Shown here: positions 25,544 to 34,392 of the stretch, piece by piece | How positions within the stretch are numbered: position 1 is the first letter of the stretch | Layout: every line of letters starts with the position of its first letter | NCBI GenBank assembly: GCA_945836055.1 | Contig: CAMAKJ010000003.1 | Span: 1 to 34,961 of the forward strand | Direction of reading: 5' to 3' | DNA length: 34,961 bases | Source of the DNA: an uncultured Clostridia bacterium | Lineage (GTDB): Bacteria > Bacillota > Clostridia > Oscillospirales > Oscillospiraceae | Translations under genes and position numbers: made by a program | The notes under the pieces: model-generated | Told to the model about the DNA's origin: nothing | Database searches by the model: none | What the model saw: the letters and a program-made list of their open reading frames with translations, nothing else

Positions 25544-28244
25544 CGTTTTCAAGCGGGCGTCCGCTCTGATTCTCTGCCTGCTTCTGTGCGCCTGCCTGCC
25601 CCTGACGGCGCTGGCGGAGGAAACCGGCGATACCGGCAGGGTGCTGCGGATTTTCCGGAAGCAGCAGTTCCTGGAGCTGGCGGAAAGCTGCCGCCTGGAC
25701 AGCTACAGCCAGGATCTGACCGTGGTGCTCATGTCCGATATCGATCTGAAGGAAGCCGATTTCGGCGGCATTCCTATCTTCTGCGGCACCTTTGACGGAA
25801 ACGGCCACACCATTTCCGGCCTGTCCGTCACCGCGGATGGCTCCAACATGGGTCTTTTCCGGTATCTTTCCAAAACCGGCGTGATTCGGAATCTGAAGGT
25901 TACAGGCACCGTCGCCCCCGGGGGCAGCGCCTCCGCCGTGGGCGGAATCGTCGGAAGCAATGGCGGAACTGTTCAGAACTGCACCTTCTCCGGCCTCGTG
26001 TCCGGCGTGGATGACGTGGGCGGAATCGTGGGTATCAACACCGTGGACGGCATCGCGGAGGACTGCCAGGCTGGCGGAACCGTCACCGGCAGCCACCGGG
26101 TGGGCGGCATCGTCGGCCATAACAAAGGCGTCGTCCGCGCCTGCACCAACAGCGCTCAGGTGAATACCACCGCCGAGGAAAACAAGGTCAATCTCTCCGA
26201 CATCACCCTGTCCACCATCACCGGCACGGAATCCGCCAATACGGTGACGGATATCGGCGGCATCGCCGGTTCCAGCAGCGGTGTGATCCGGGACTGCAAA
26301 AACCGGGGCGACGTGGGCTACCAGCACATGGGCTACAACATCGGCGGCATCGCCGGTACCCAGACCGGTTATGTGTACCAATGCGAAAACAGCGCCCGGG
26401 TCTACGGGCGCAAGGAAGTGGGCGGCATCGTCGGCCAGATGGAGCCTACCACCTTCATTGAATACACCGCCGATACCCTGCAGATTCTCCAGGGGCAGCT
26501 GAATACCCTGGGAAATCTGACCAATCAGGCGGTTTCCAGCGTCCAGAGCAGCACCTCCAGCCTCACCGGACAGGTGGATCAGCTGCACAATGACATTCAG
26601 AATGCCAAGGACGCCCTGGATTCTCTGAAGCCCAGTCTGGATCCCCCCTACGTTCCCGACCTGGACACCATCGAAGCGGCAAGAAATAACCTCAGCAGCA
26701 GCCTGTCCGACATGAAAACCTCCCTGAGCGGCATGGTGGATTCCACCCAAAGCTCCATGGACTCTCTGAACCGGACCCTGCGCGCCATCTCCTCACAGGT
26801 AAGCGCCATGAGCGCCACCATCGGCAATGCCTCGGAAAATCTGGGCGGTGCCATTGAGGACATCTCCGATCAGGATACGGACGCCATTCTCTCCGGAAAG
26901 GTGGAAAGCTGCAGCAACACCGGCGCCGTGCTGGCCGACCGGAACGCGGGCGGCATCGTGGGCGCCATCGCCCCGGAAAATGACCTGGACCCCGAAAGCG
27001 ACGTCATGGTCACCGGCGACAACTCCATGAATTTTGACACCCAGCTGCGAGGCGTCATCCGCGGCTGCCAGAATACGGGCAGTGTCACGGTCAAGCGGCA
27101 GAACGCGGGCGGTATCGTGGGCTGGATGGCTCTGGGTCTGACCCGGGACTGTCTCAGCACCGGCTTCCTTGACGCCGGGAACGCCGACTATGTGGGCGGC
27201 ATTGCCGGGCAGAGCAGCGGATATATCCGCTCCTGCAGCGTCAAAGCCGCCATAGACGGCAGCGCCAGCGTGGGCGGCATCGCCGGAAAGGCCGTCACCG
27301 TCACCGACTGCCGCAGTATGGTGAATCTGACAGGCTCCGAAAAAACCGGCGCCGTGCTGGGGGTGCGGGAGGAAGCCTACGGTATCCTGGACGCGGAGGA
27401 CGACGGTTCGGAGGGAGAGCAGACGGAAACCGTCGCCGGCAACTACTATCTTGCAGTGGATTCCGACATCGGCGGTATCGACGGCGTCAGCTACGCCGGA
27501 TGTGCCCAGGGCCTGACGGAAACGGAATTTGCCCAGCTGGAGGGGCTGGACCCGGTTTTCGAGACCGTTTCCATCCGCTTCCTGTTTGACGGCGGCGCGG
27601 TTTACACCGTATCCCTTGCCCCGGGTCAGGCACTGTCTCCCGACCGGATTCCCGAGCTGCCGGCGAAAGAGGGCTATACCTGCTACTGGGACGGTCTGGA
27701 TGATGCAGACCTCACCGCCATCGGCTTTGACACCACCTTCCGGGCCGTGTACCTGGCGGAAAAGAAAACCGTTCAGAGTGAAGATACCCGTGAAAACGGC
27801 CTGCCCGTTCTGCTGGCCGAGGGTCAGTTCTCCGGCGACGAGCCCATTTCCCTGACGCCAATGGAAAAGTGGCCGGGCCTGGAGATTGACGAAACCTTCC
27901 TGGAAGGCTTCACCTTTACACTTCCCGGGGGAACCTGCAGCGCCCTTCGGTATCTGCCGGAAAATGCCTGGGAGGCAAAGACGGACCGGGTGTATGTCCA
28001 GGGCGCGGACGGCGCTTGGCGGGAAACGGAGGTTTCCCGGGATGTCAGTTACCTTGTGTTCTCCGTGCAGGCGGGAGATCAGGCCTTCTGCATCGTCCGC
28101 ACGGCTCCGGAATTCCCCACGGCGGTTGCCGCCGCGGCTGGCGCGGGCGCCGTTGCGATTATCCTGGCGGCAGCTCTGCTGATTCACCGCCGGAATAAGC
28201 GGAAAAAGGCGAAAGCCGCCTCAGAGGAAGCAAGCAATCCATAA
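25536..28244 (+). CDS. Secreted/surface-anchored GLUG-repeat protein with internal coiled-coil insertion and C-terminal TM anchor
   Basis: Signal peptide (MRNVFKRASALILCLLLCACLPLTALAEE), many VGGIVG/IGGIAG GLUG motifs, Ser/Leu-rich coiled-coil segment (LQILQGQLNTLGNLTNQAVSS...SSSLSDMKTSLSGMVDS...ISSQVSAMSATIGNAS), C-terminal TM with RRNKRKKAK. Overlaps the RND stop codon by 8 bp. Confidence 0.88.
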   Translation: MRNVFKRASALILCLLLCACLPLTALAEETGDTGRVLRIFRKQQFLELAESCRLDSYSQDLTVVLMSDIDLKEADFGGIPIFCGTFDGNGHTISGLSVTADGSNMGLFRYLSKTGVIRNLKVTGTVAPGGSASAVGGIVGSNGGTVQNCTFSGLVSGVDDVGGIVGINTVDGIAEDCQAGGTVTGSHRVGGIVGHNKGVVRACTNSAQVNTTAEENKVNLSDITLSTITGTESANTVTDIGGIAGSSSGVIRDCKNRGDVGYQHMGYNIGGIAGTQTGYVYQCENSARVYGRKEVGGIVGQMEPTTFIEYTADTLQILQGQLNTLGNLTNQAVSSVQSSTSSLTGQVDQLHNDIQNAKDALDSLKPSLDPPYVPDLDTIEAARNNLSSSLSDMKTSLSGMVDSTQSSMDSLNRTLRAISSQVSAMSATIGNASENLGGAIEDISDQDTDAILSGKVESCSNTGAVLADRNAGGIVGAIAPENDLDPESDVMVTGDNSMNFDTQLRGVIRGCQNTGSVTVKRQNAGGIVGWMALGLTRDCLSTGFLDAGNADYVGGIAGQSSGYIRSCSVKAAIDGSASVGGIAGKAVTVTDCRSMVNLTGSEKTGAVLGVREEAYGILDAEDDGSEGEQTETVAGNYYLAVDSDIGGIDGVSYAGCAQGLTETEFAQLEGLDPVFETVSIRFLFDGGAVYTVSLAPGQALSPDRIPELPAKEGYTCYWDGLDDADLTAIGFDTTFRAVYLAEKKTVQSEDTRENGLPVLLAEGQFSGDEPISLTPMEKWPGLEIDETFLEGFTFTLPGGTCSALRYLPENAWEAKTDRVYVQGADGAWRETEVSRDVSYLVFSVQAGDQAFCIVRTAPEFPTAVAAAAGAGAVAIILAAALLIHRRNKRKKAKAASEEASNP

Positions 28245-28247
28245 CCT

Positions 28248-28280
28248 ACCGGCCGTCCATCCTGGACGGCCGGTTCTTTT
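28248..28280 (+). terminator. Intrinsic terminator after the RND-GLUG operon
   Basis: Perfect 12-bp stem ACCGGCCGTCCA-TCC-TGGACGGCCGGT followed by TCTTTT. Confidence 0.9.
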
Positions 28281-28406
28281 GCAAAGATTTGGTTAAGAAA
28301 TTAGGAATCTCCCATCCCTTAACATTTTGTTTACAACAGATTCACTATAATAGTAGAGGAAATTTTGTAGAATAATGCCAAACTCAGGAAGAATGCGAGG
28401 CACCTT

Positions 28407-31400
28407 ATGAATACATACCGCGCCGGTATTGACATCGGCTCCACAACCGTGAAACTCGTGCTGCTGGACGAACAGGGAGAAATCCGTTTCGGGCAGTACC
28501 GCCGCCACTGCGCCCACACCCAGGAAACGCTGAAGGAGCTGCTCATGGAAGCCCGGGAACAGGTGGGCCCCTGCCTGCTGAAGGTGAAAATCACCGGCTC
28601 CGGCTCCATCAATCTGGGCAAAGCCATGGGTATCGGCTTTGTGCAGGAGGTGGTGGCCGTGGCTTCCGCACTGCAGGCCGTGGCGCCCCAGACCGACGTT
28701 GCCATCGAGCTGGGCGGCGAGGACGCCAAGATCATCTATTTCCGGGGCGGCCTGGAGGAGCGGATGAACGGCGTCTGCGCCGGCGGCACCGGCTCCTTTA
28801 TCGACCAGATGGCCTCCCTGCTGCAAACCGACGCCTCCGGCCTAAATGCCGAGGCGGAGCATTATCGGGAAATCTACCCCATCGCCGCCCGGTGCGGCGT
28901 GTTCGCCAAGACCGACATTCAGCCCCTCATCAACGAGGGCGCGACCAAGGCGGATCTGGCCGCCTCCATTTTCCAGGCGGTGGTCAATCAGACCATTTCC
29001 GGTCTCGCCTGCGGCAAGCCCATCAAGGGCTGCGTGGCCTTCCTGGGCGGCCCCCTGCACTTCCTGCCGGAGCTGAAAAAGGCCTTTATCCGCACCCTGA
29101 AGCTGACCCCGGAAACCACCGTCGATCCGGAAAACTCCCACCTCTTCGCTGCTATGGGCGCGGCGCTGGAATCCGATGACGCCGAGGCCGTCAGCATGGA
29201 CGGCATGATTGACCGTCTGGAAAAGGGCGTGGAAATGGCCTTTGAGCTGAAGCGGCTGGAACCGCTGTTTGCCAGCAAGGAAGAGCACCGGGCGTTCTGT
29301 GAGCGCCACGGCAAAGCCATCGTCCGGCGGGAGAGCCTGAGCGAATACCGGGGCGACTGCTTCCTGGGCATCGACGCCGGCTCCACCACCACAAAAGTGG
29401 CGCTGATTGGGAGCCGGGGACAGCTCCTCTTCTCCTACTACGCCAACAACCAGGGCAACCCCATCCGCACCGCCATGGACGCCATGGCACGTTTGAAAGA
29501 CGAGCTGCCGAAAGGCGCAAGAATCGTCCGTTCCTGCTCCACCGGCTACGGCGAAGCGCTGCTGAAATCCGCCTTCTGCCTGGACGAGGGCGAGGTGGAG
29601 ACCATCGCTCACTGCACCGCCGCCGCCTTCTTTGACCCGGATGTGGACTGCGTGCTGGACATCGGCGGGCAGGACATGAAGTGCGTCAAGCTGAAAAAGG
29701 GCAGCGTGGACACGATTTTGCTGAACGAAGCCTGCTCCTCCGGCTGCGGCTCCTTTATTGAAAACTTCGCCGGTTCCCTGGGCTACAGCGCCGAGGGCTT
29801 TGCCAAGGAAGCGCTGTTTGCCAAAAATCCCATCGATCTCGGCACCCGGTGCACCGTGTTCATGAATTCCAACGTCAAGCAGGCCCAGAAGGAGGGTGCC
29901 ACGGTACAGGACATCTCCGCGGGGCTTGCCTACTCCGTCATCAAAAACGCCCTGTACAAGGTCATCAAGCTGGCAGACCCTACCGACCTGGGCAAACACA
30001 TCGTGGTGCAGGGCGGCACCTTCTATAACCAGGCCGTTCTCCGAGCCTTTGAAAAAATCGCCGGTGTGGAGGCCACCTGCCCGGATATTTCCGGCATTAT
30101 GGGCGCTTTCGGCGCGGCGCTGATCGCCCGGGAGCGGTATCACGGCCAGCAAACCACCACCTTGCCCCTGGCGGATATTCTGAACCTGACCTACACCACC
30201 GCCACCACCCGCTGCGGCGGCTGCTCCAACCACTGTATGCTGACCATCAACAAATTCCCCGGCGGCCGCCGCCATGTGACCGGCAACCGCTGTGAAAAGG
30301 GTCTGGGCGGCAGCGGCTCCGGGCAGAAGGGGCCGAACCTGATGGCCTACAAGCTGCAGCGGATGTTCGACTACCCGCCGCTGGAAAATGCCCCCCGGGG
30401 CGAAATCGGCATTCCCCGGGTGCTGAACATGTACGAAAACTACCCCTTCTGGGCCACCTTCTTCCGGGAGCTGGGCTTCCGGGTTGTGCTTTCTCCCAAA
30501 TCCACCCGAAAAATCTACGAGCTGGGCATGGAGTCCATCCCCTCCGAGTCCGAGTGCTATCCCGCTAAGCTGTCCCACGGTCACGTCCAGTGGTTAATCA
30601 ACCAGGGAATCAAAACCATCTTCCATCCCTGTGTGTTCTATGAGCATCAGGAAACCCCCGGTGCCCAGAACCACTACAACTGCCCCATCGTGGTCTCCTA
30701 TCCGGAAAATCTGAAGAACAATGTGGAAGCCGTAGCCGACGGGGAAGTTCGCTACATCCGCCCCTTCATTGCCTTCACCAGCGAAAAAACCGCCGCCGAC
30801 CGCCTGGTTTCCCTGTGCAAAGAGGAATGGGGCATCGGCGGAAAGGAAGTCCGCGCCGCCGTGCACGCGGCCTGGGAAGAACAGCTTCACGCCAAGGCCG
30901 ACGTCCGGGCAGAGGGAGCAAAAGCCCTTCAATGGATGGCGGACAACGACGCCCGGGGCATCGTCCTGGCGGGGCGTCCCTACCACGTGGACCCGGAAAT
31001 CAACCACGGCATCCCGGAGATGATCGCCTCCTACCATCTGGCGGTGCTCACCGAGGACAGCCTGCCCATCGACTTTACCCCCGAGCGACCCCTCCGGGCC
31101 AACGACCAGTGGGTCTATCACTCCCGGCTGTACAGCGCGGCGGAATTCGTGGCAAAGCGGGAGGATTTGGAGCTGATTCAGCTGAATTCCTTCGGTTGCG
31201 GCCTGGACGCCGTCACCACCGACCAGGTGTGCGAAATTCTGGAGGGCAGCAACAAGCTCTACACCGTACTGAAAATCGACGAGGTGAACAACCTGGGCGC
31301 CGCCCGGATTCGCATCCGCAGCCTGCTCGCTGCCATGAATCAGCGGAAGGAACGGGGTATTCTACCCCAGCCCAGGCCCGCCGCCTACCACCGGTCGGAG

Positions 31401-32654
31401 TTCACCAAGCAGATGTATGAGGCCGGGTACACCATTCTCGCACCCCAGATGAGCCCCATTCACTTTGACCTGCTGGGACCCATCTTCCGGAAATACGGCT
31501 ACCATATTGAAGTTTTGGACAACGACAACCGGAGCGCCATCGACACAGGGCTGAAATTCGTCAACAACGACGCCTGCTTCCCCTCCATCACCGTTGTGGG
31601 ACAGATCATGGACGCGGTGCTTTCCGGAAAATACGACACGAACAAGCTGGCGGTCATCATGTCCCAGACCGGCGGCTGCTGCCGGGCCAGCAACTATGTG
31701 GGCTTCATCCGCCGGGCGCTGGACAAGGTTGGGTTGGGGCATATCCCGGTGATCTCCCTGAACGCCAACGGCATGGAGACCAACGAGGGCTTCAAGCTCT
31801 CCCCTGCTCTGCTTCTGTCCGCCCTGAAAGCTGTCGTCTACGGTGACCTGTTCATGCGCTGCCTGTACCGGGTGCGCCCGTACGAAAAGGAAAAAGGCGC
31901 CGCCAACGCCCTGCACCGGAAGTGGCTGGAAATCGCCATCGACTCCCTGGTCAACGACAAGAGCAAATGGAGCTATCGGGACGTATGCCGGGGCATCGTG
32001 GAAGCCTTTGACAATCTGCCCATCGACGAAACCCTCCGCAAGCCCAGAGTCGGCATTGTGGGCGAGATTCTGGTCAAATACATGCCCCTGGCCAACAACC
32101 ACCTGGTGGATCTGCTGGAAGCCGAGGGGGCGGAGGCCGTGGTGCCCGATCTGCTGGACTTCCTGAATTACTGCGTGTACAACGGCGACTATAAGCACGA
32201 ATACCTGGGCACCAGCTGGACAAACGCCGCCTCCGCGAAAATCGGCGTGGACGCCATCCGCGCACTGCGCAAGCCCGCTCTGCAGGCGCTGGAAAAGAGC
32301 CGCCGATTTGAAGCCCCCATGCCCATCGAGCAGGTGGCGGAGCTGGCAAAGCCCTTCCTCTCCATCGGCAACCAGTACGGCGAAGGGTGGTTTCTCACCG
32401 GGGAAATGGCGGAGCTGATTCTCTCGGGAACCCCCAACATCGTGTGCATCCAGCCCTTTGCGTGCCTGCCCAACCATGTTGTCGGCAAGGGCGTCATCAA
32501 GGCGCTGAAAAAAGCCTATCCCCAGGCCAACATCGTAGCCGTGGACTACGACCCCGGCGCGTCTGAGGTCAACCAGCTCAACCGCATCAAGCTCATGCTG
32601 TCCACCGCAAAGAAGCGGCTTGCCGAGGAAACAACAGCTGAAGCGGCCGTCTAA
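28407..32654 (+). CDS. Large acyl-CoA dehydratase activase-related fusion (two BadF/BadG/BcrA/BcrD ATPase modules + DUF2229 + HgdB-like region)
   Basis: 1415 aa; two ASKHA ATPase signatures (YRAGIDIGSTTVKLVLLDEQG; FLGIDAGSTTTKVALIGSRG), VLDIGGQDMK, NEACSSGCGSFIENFA, then a CoA enzyme activase-like region (GIPRVLNMYENYPFWATFFRELGFRVVLS, ESECYPAKLSHGHV) and HgdB-like C-terminal part. Confidence 0.92.
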   Translation: MNTYRAGIDIGSTTVKLVLLDEQGEIRFGQYRRHCAHTQETLKELLMEAREQVGPCLLKVKITGSGSINLGKAMGIGFVQEVVAVASALQAVAPQTDVAIELGGEDAKIIYFRGGLEERMNGVCAGGTGSFIDQMASLLQTDASGLNAEAEHYREIYPIAARCGVFAKTDIQPLINEGATKADLAASIFQAVVNQTISGLACGKPIKGCVAFLGGPLHFLPELKKAFIRTLKLTPETTVDPENSHLFAAMGAALESDDAEAVSMDGMIDRLEKGVEMAFELKRLEPLFASKEEHRAFCERHGKAIVRRESLSEYRGDCFLGIDAGSTTTKVALIGSRGQLLFSYYANNQGNPIRTAMDAMARLKDELPKGARIVRSCSTGYGEALLKSAFCLDEGEVETIAHCTAAAFFDPDVDCVLDIGGQDMKCVKLKKGSVDTILLNEACSSGCGSFIENFAGSLGYSAEGFAKEALFAKNPIDLGTRCTVFMNSNVKQAQKEGATVQDISAGLAYSVIKNALYKVIKLADPTDLGKHIVVQGGTFYNQAVLRAFEKIAGVEATCPDISGIMGAFGAALIARERYHGQQTTTLPLADILNLTYTTATTRCGGCSNHCMLTINKFPGGRRHVTGNRCEKGLGGSGSGQKGPNLMAYKLQRMFDYPPLENAPRGEIGIPRVLNMYENYPFWATFFRELGFRVVLSPKSTRKIYELGMESIPSESECYPAKLSHGHVQWLINQGIKTIFHPCVFYEHQETPGAQNHYNCPIVVSYPENLKNNVEAVADGEVRYIRPFIAFTSEKTAADRLVSLCKEEWGIGGKEVRAAVHAAWEEQLHAKADVRAEGAKALQWMADNDARGIVLAGRPYHVDPEINHGIPEMIASYHLAVLTEDSLPIDFTPERPLRANDQWVYHSRLYSAAEFVAKREDLELIQLNSFGCGLDAVTTDQVCEILEGSNKLYTVLKIDEVNNLGAARIRIRSLLAAMNQRKERGILPQPRPAAYHRSEFTKQMYEAGYTILAPQMSPIHFDLLGPIFRKYGYHIEVLDNDNRSAIDTGLKFVNNDACFPSITVVGQIMDAVLSGKYDTNKLAVIMSQTGGCCRASNYVGFIRRALDKVGLGHIPVISLNANGMETNEGFKLSPALLLSALKAVVYGDLFMRCLYRVRPYEKEKGAANALHRKWLEIAIDSLVNDKSKWSYRDVCRGIVEAFDNLPIDETLRKPRVGIVGEILVKYMPLANNHLVDLLEAEGAEAVVPDLLDFLNYCVYNGDYKHEYLGTSWTNAASAKIGVDAIRALRKPALQALEKSRRFEAPMPIEQVAELAKPFLSIGNQYGEGWFLTGEMAELILSGTPNIVCIQPFACLPNHVVGKGVIKALKKAYPQANIVAVDYDPGASEVNQLNRIKLMLSTAKKRLAEETTAEAAV

Positions 32655-32826
32655 TACTATTTCTTGATAAAAATGTTCCATTTTTATCAAGAAGGCACCG
32701 CCTTACGGCGTTGCCGAATCTGTGATTTTCGAGACAGAAAATTACAGATTCCTGTCTCATATGATTCTCTAATGAAAATGTTTCATCCAGATCGATGAAA
32801 CATTTTAAAAGAGAATCAGTATAATC
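32655..32826. repeat. Multi-hairpin, MITE-like intergenic element
   Basis: Four consecutive hairpins: 32661-32693 (15-bp perfect), 32694-32715, 32716-32751 (15 bp with one G-T), 32763-32817 (13 bp + 8 bp). Ends show imperfect inverted similarity (TAATACTATTTCTTGATAAAAATGTT vs reverse complement TTATACTGATTCTCTTTTAAAATGTTTC). Confidence 0.6.
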
Positions 32827-32846
32827 CTGTTTTCCCAAAAGCGCGC

Positions 32847-32882
32847 AAAATGCCTCCGCACGACCATGCGGAGGCATTTTTT
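32847..32882. terminator. Bidirectional intrinsic terminator
   Basis: AAAATGCCTCCGCA-CGACCA-TGCGGAGGCATTTT, 14-bp stem with T-runs in both orientations between convergent genes. Confidence 0.88.
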
Positions 32883-32888
32883 ATGAAA

Positions 32889-34322
32889 TTACAGGCCGAA
32901 GTACCGTTTTGCGTTGTTGAAGCTGACGCCCTCGACGATTTTTTTCAGGCTGGCCTCAACATTGGGGTACTCCCCGTTTTCCACCCAGCCGCCGATGAGA
33001 TTACACAGAATCCGGCGGAAATAGTCGTGGCGGGCGTAGCTCAGGAAGGAGCGGGAGTCGGTGAGCATGCCGATGAAATTGCCCAGCAGCCCCAGGCTTG
33101 CCAGGGTCTTCATCTGCTCCTCCATGCCCATCTTGTTATCATTGAACCACCAGGCGCTGCCGTGCTGAATCTTCCCGGGAACCTCCGGCCCTTGGAAGCA
33201 GCCGATCAGGGTGCCCAGCTGGGCATTGTCGGCGGGGTTCAGGGAGTAGAGGATGGTCTTGGGGCACTCACCGGTTTCGTCCAGGGCGGACAGAAGCTGG
33301 GCGATGTTGCCGCCGCAGGTGTTCTGGGCGATGGCGTCCACACCGGTGTCCGGGCCCTGAAGCTTGAAAATGCGCTGGTTGTTGTTGCGCAGGCAGGAGT
33401 AGTGCAGCTGCATGGCAATATCCAGCCGGTGGTAGGCTCTTCCCAGGCACAGGAGAATGACGGTCTGATAGCCTTCCACTTCCTCGGTGGTCAGCGTTTC
33501 GCCCCGCAGCGCCTTCTGGTAAACGGCGTCCGCCTGCTCCACGGTGTAATTCTGGAAGGGCACATAGTCCAGGCCATGGTCGGAAGCCCGGCAGCCGTGG
33601 GCCTTGAAATACTCCAGCCGCTCCACCAGAGCGTCCAGCACGTCCTGCATGGTGGGCAGGCTCTCCTTGCCCACGGACTTTGCCAGAGCGGTCATGTATT
33701 CCTTCCAGCCGGCCTTGTGGATGTTCACAGCCTTGTCAGGACGGTAAGAGGGGCCGACAACCACGTCGATGGTGGGATCGGCGGCAATTTTCTCGTGCCA
33801 TTTCAGGTCATCCACGGGATCGTCGGTGGTGCCGATGAAGGCCACATTGGCCTTGCGGATCAGGCCCCGGGCGGACATCTCCGGGTCATGCTGCAGCATG
33901 TCATTGCAGTGATCCCAGATGCGCCTGGCGCTCTCGGTGGTCAGCGGCTCGGTGACGCCGAAGAACTGCCGCAGCTCCAGGTGGCACCAGTGGTACATGG
34001 GGTTGCCGATGGCCATTTCCAGAGCTTCCACGAACTTCAGAAACTTCTCATAGGGGTCAACCATGCCGGTGACATACTGCTCCTCAACGCCGTTGGAGCG
34101 CATAACGCGCCACTTGTAGTGGTCGCCGGCGAAGCTGCCGTCGGGGTTTTCGCCGCCCAGCCACACCTCAGCCAGGTTGTTGAACCGGCGGTCTTCAAAA
34201 ATCTCCTGGGGATTTAAGTGGCAGTGGTAGTCCGCCAGAGGCATCTTGCTGGCATAGTCATGGTACAGGTGCCGGGCTGTGGGGGTTTCCAGGAGGAAAT
34301 CCTTGTCCATAAATTCTTTCAT
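32889..34322 (-). CDS. uxaC: Glucuronate isomerase
   Basis: 477 aa: [70 protein letters not shown]-type motifs, [44 protein letters not shown]. Confidence 0.97.
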   Translation of the reverse strand: [477 protein letters not shown]

Positions 34323-34349
34323 GAGGGAACTCCTTTACATCGAAAGTAA

Positions 34350-34377
34350 GCCTCTGCCCGATTGCCCGGGCAGAGGC
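34350..34377 (-). terminator. Intergenic hairpin between uxaC and the sugar kinase
   Basis: GCCTCTGCCCG-ATTGCC-CGGGCAGAGGC; on the minus strand followed by TTACTTTCG. Confidence 0.55.
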
Positions 34378-34392
34378 TTCTGAAGGGTCAGG

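Noticed and set aside
25940-27330. Repeated GGCGGCATCGTCGG / GGCGGCATCGCCGG units that could look like a DNA repeat or CRISPR array
   Set aside because: Irregularly spaced, in-frame and encode GGIVG/GGIAG GLUG motifs; this is a protein repeat, not a CRISPR array.
25440-28187. Minus-strand ORFs antisense to the GLUG gene (436 aa and 464 aa)
   Set aside because: Shadow ORFs of a repetitive GC-rich gene; His/Gly/Ala-rich composition, no RBS-supported start and no domain similarity recognised.
28323-28351. Promoter for the activase gene
   Set aside because: A good TATAAT is present at 28346-28351, but I found no convincing -35 at 16-18 bp, so I did not list it as a feature.
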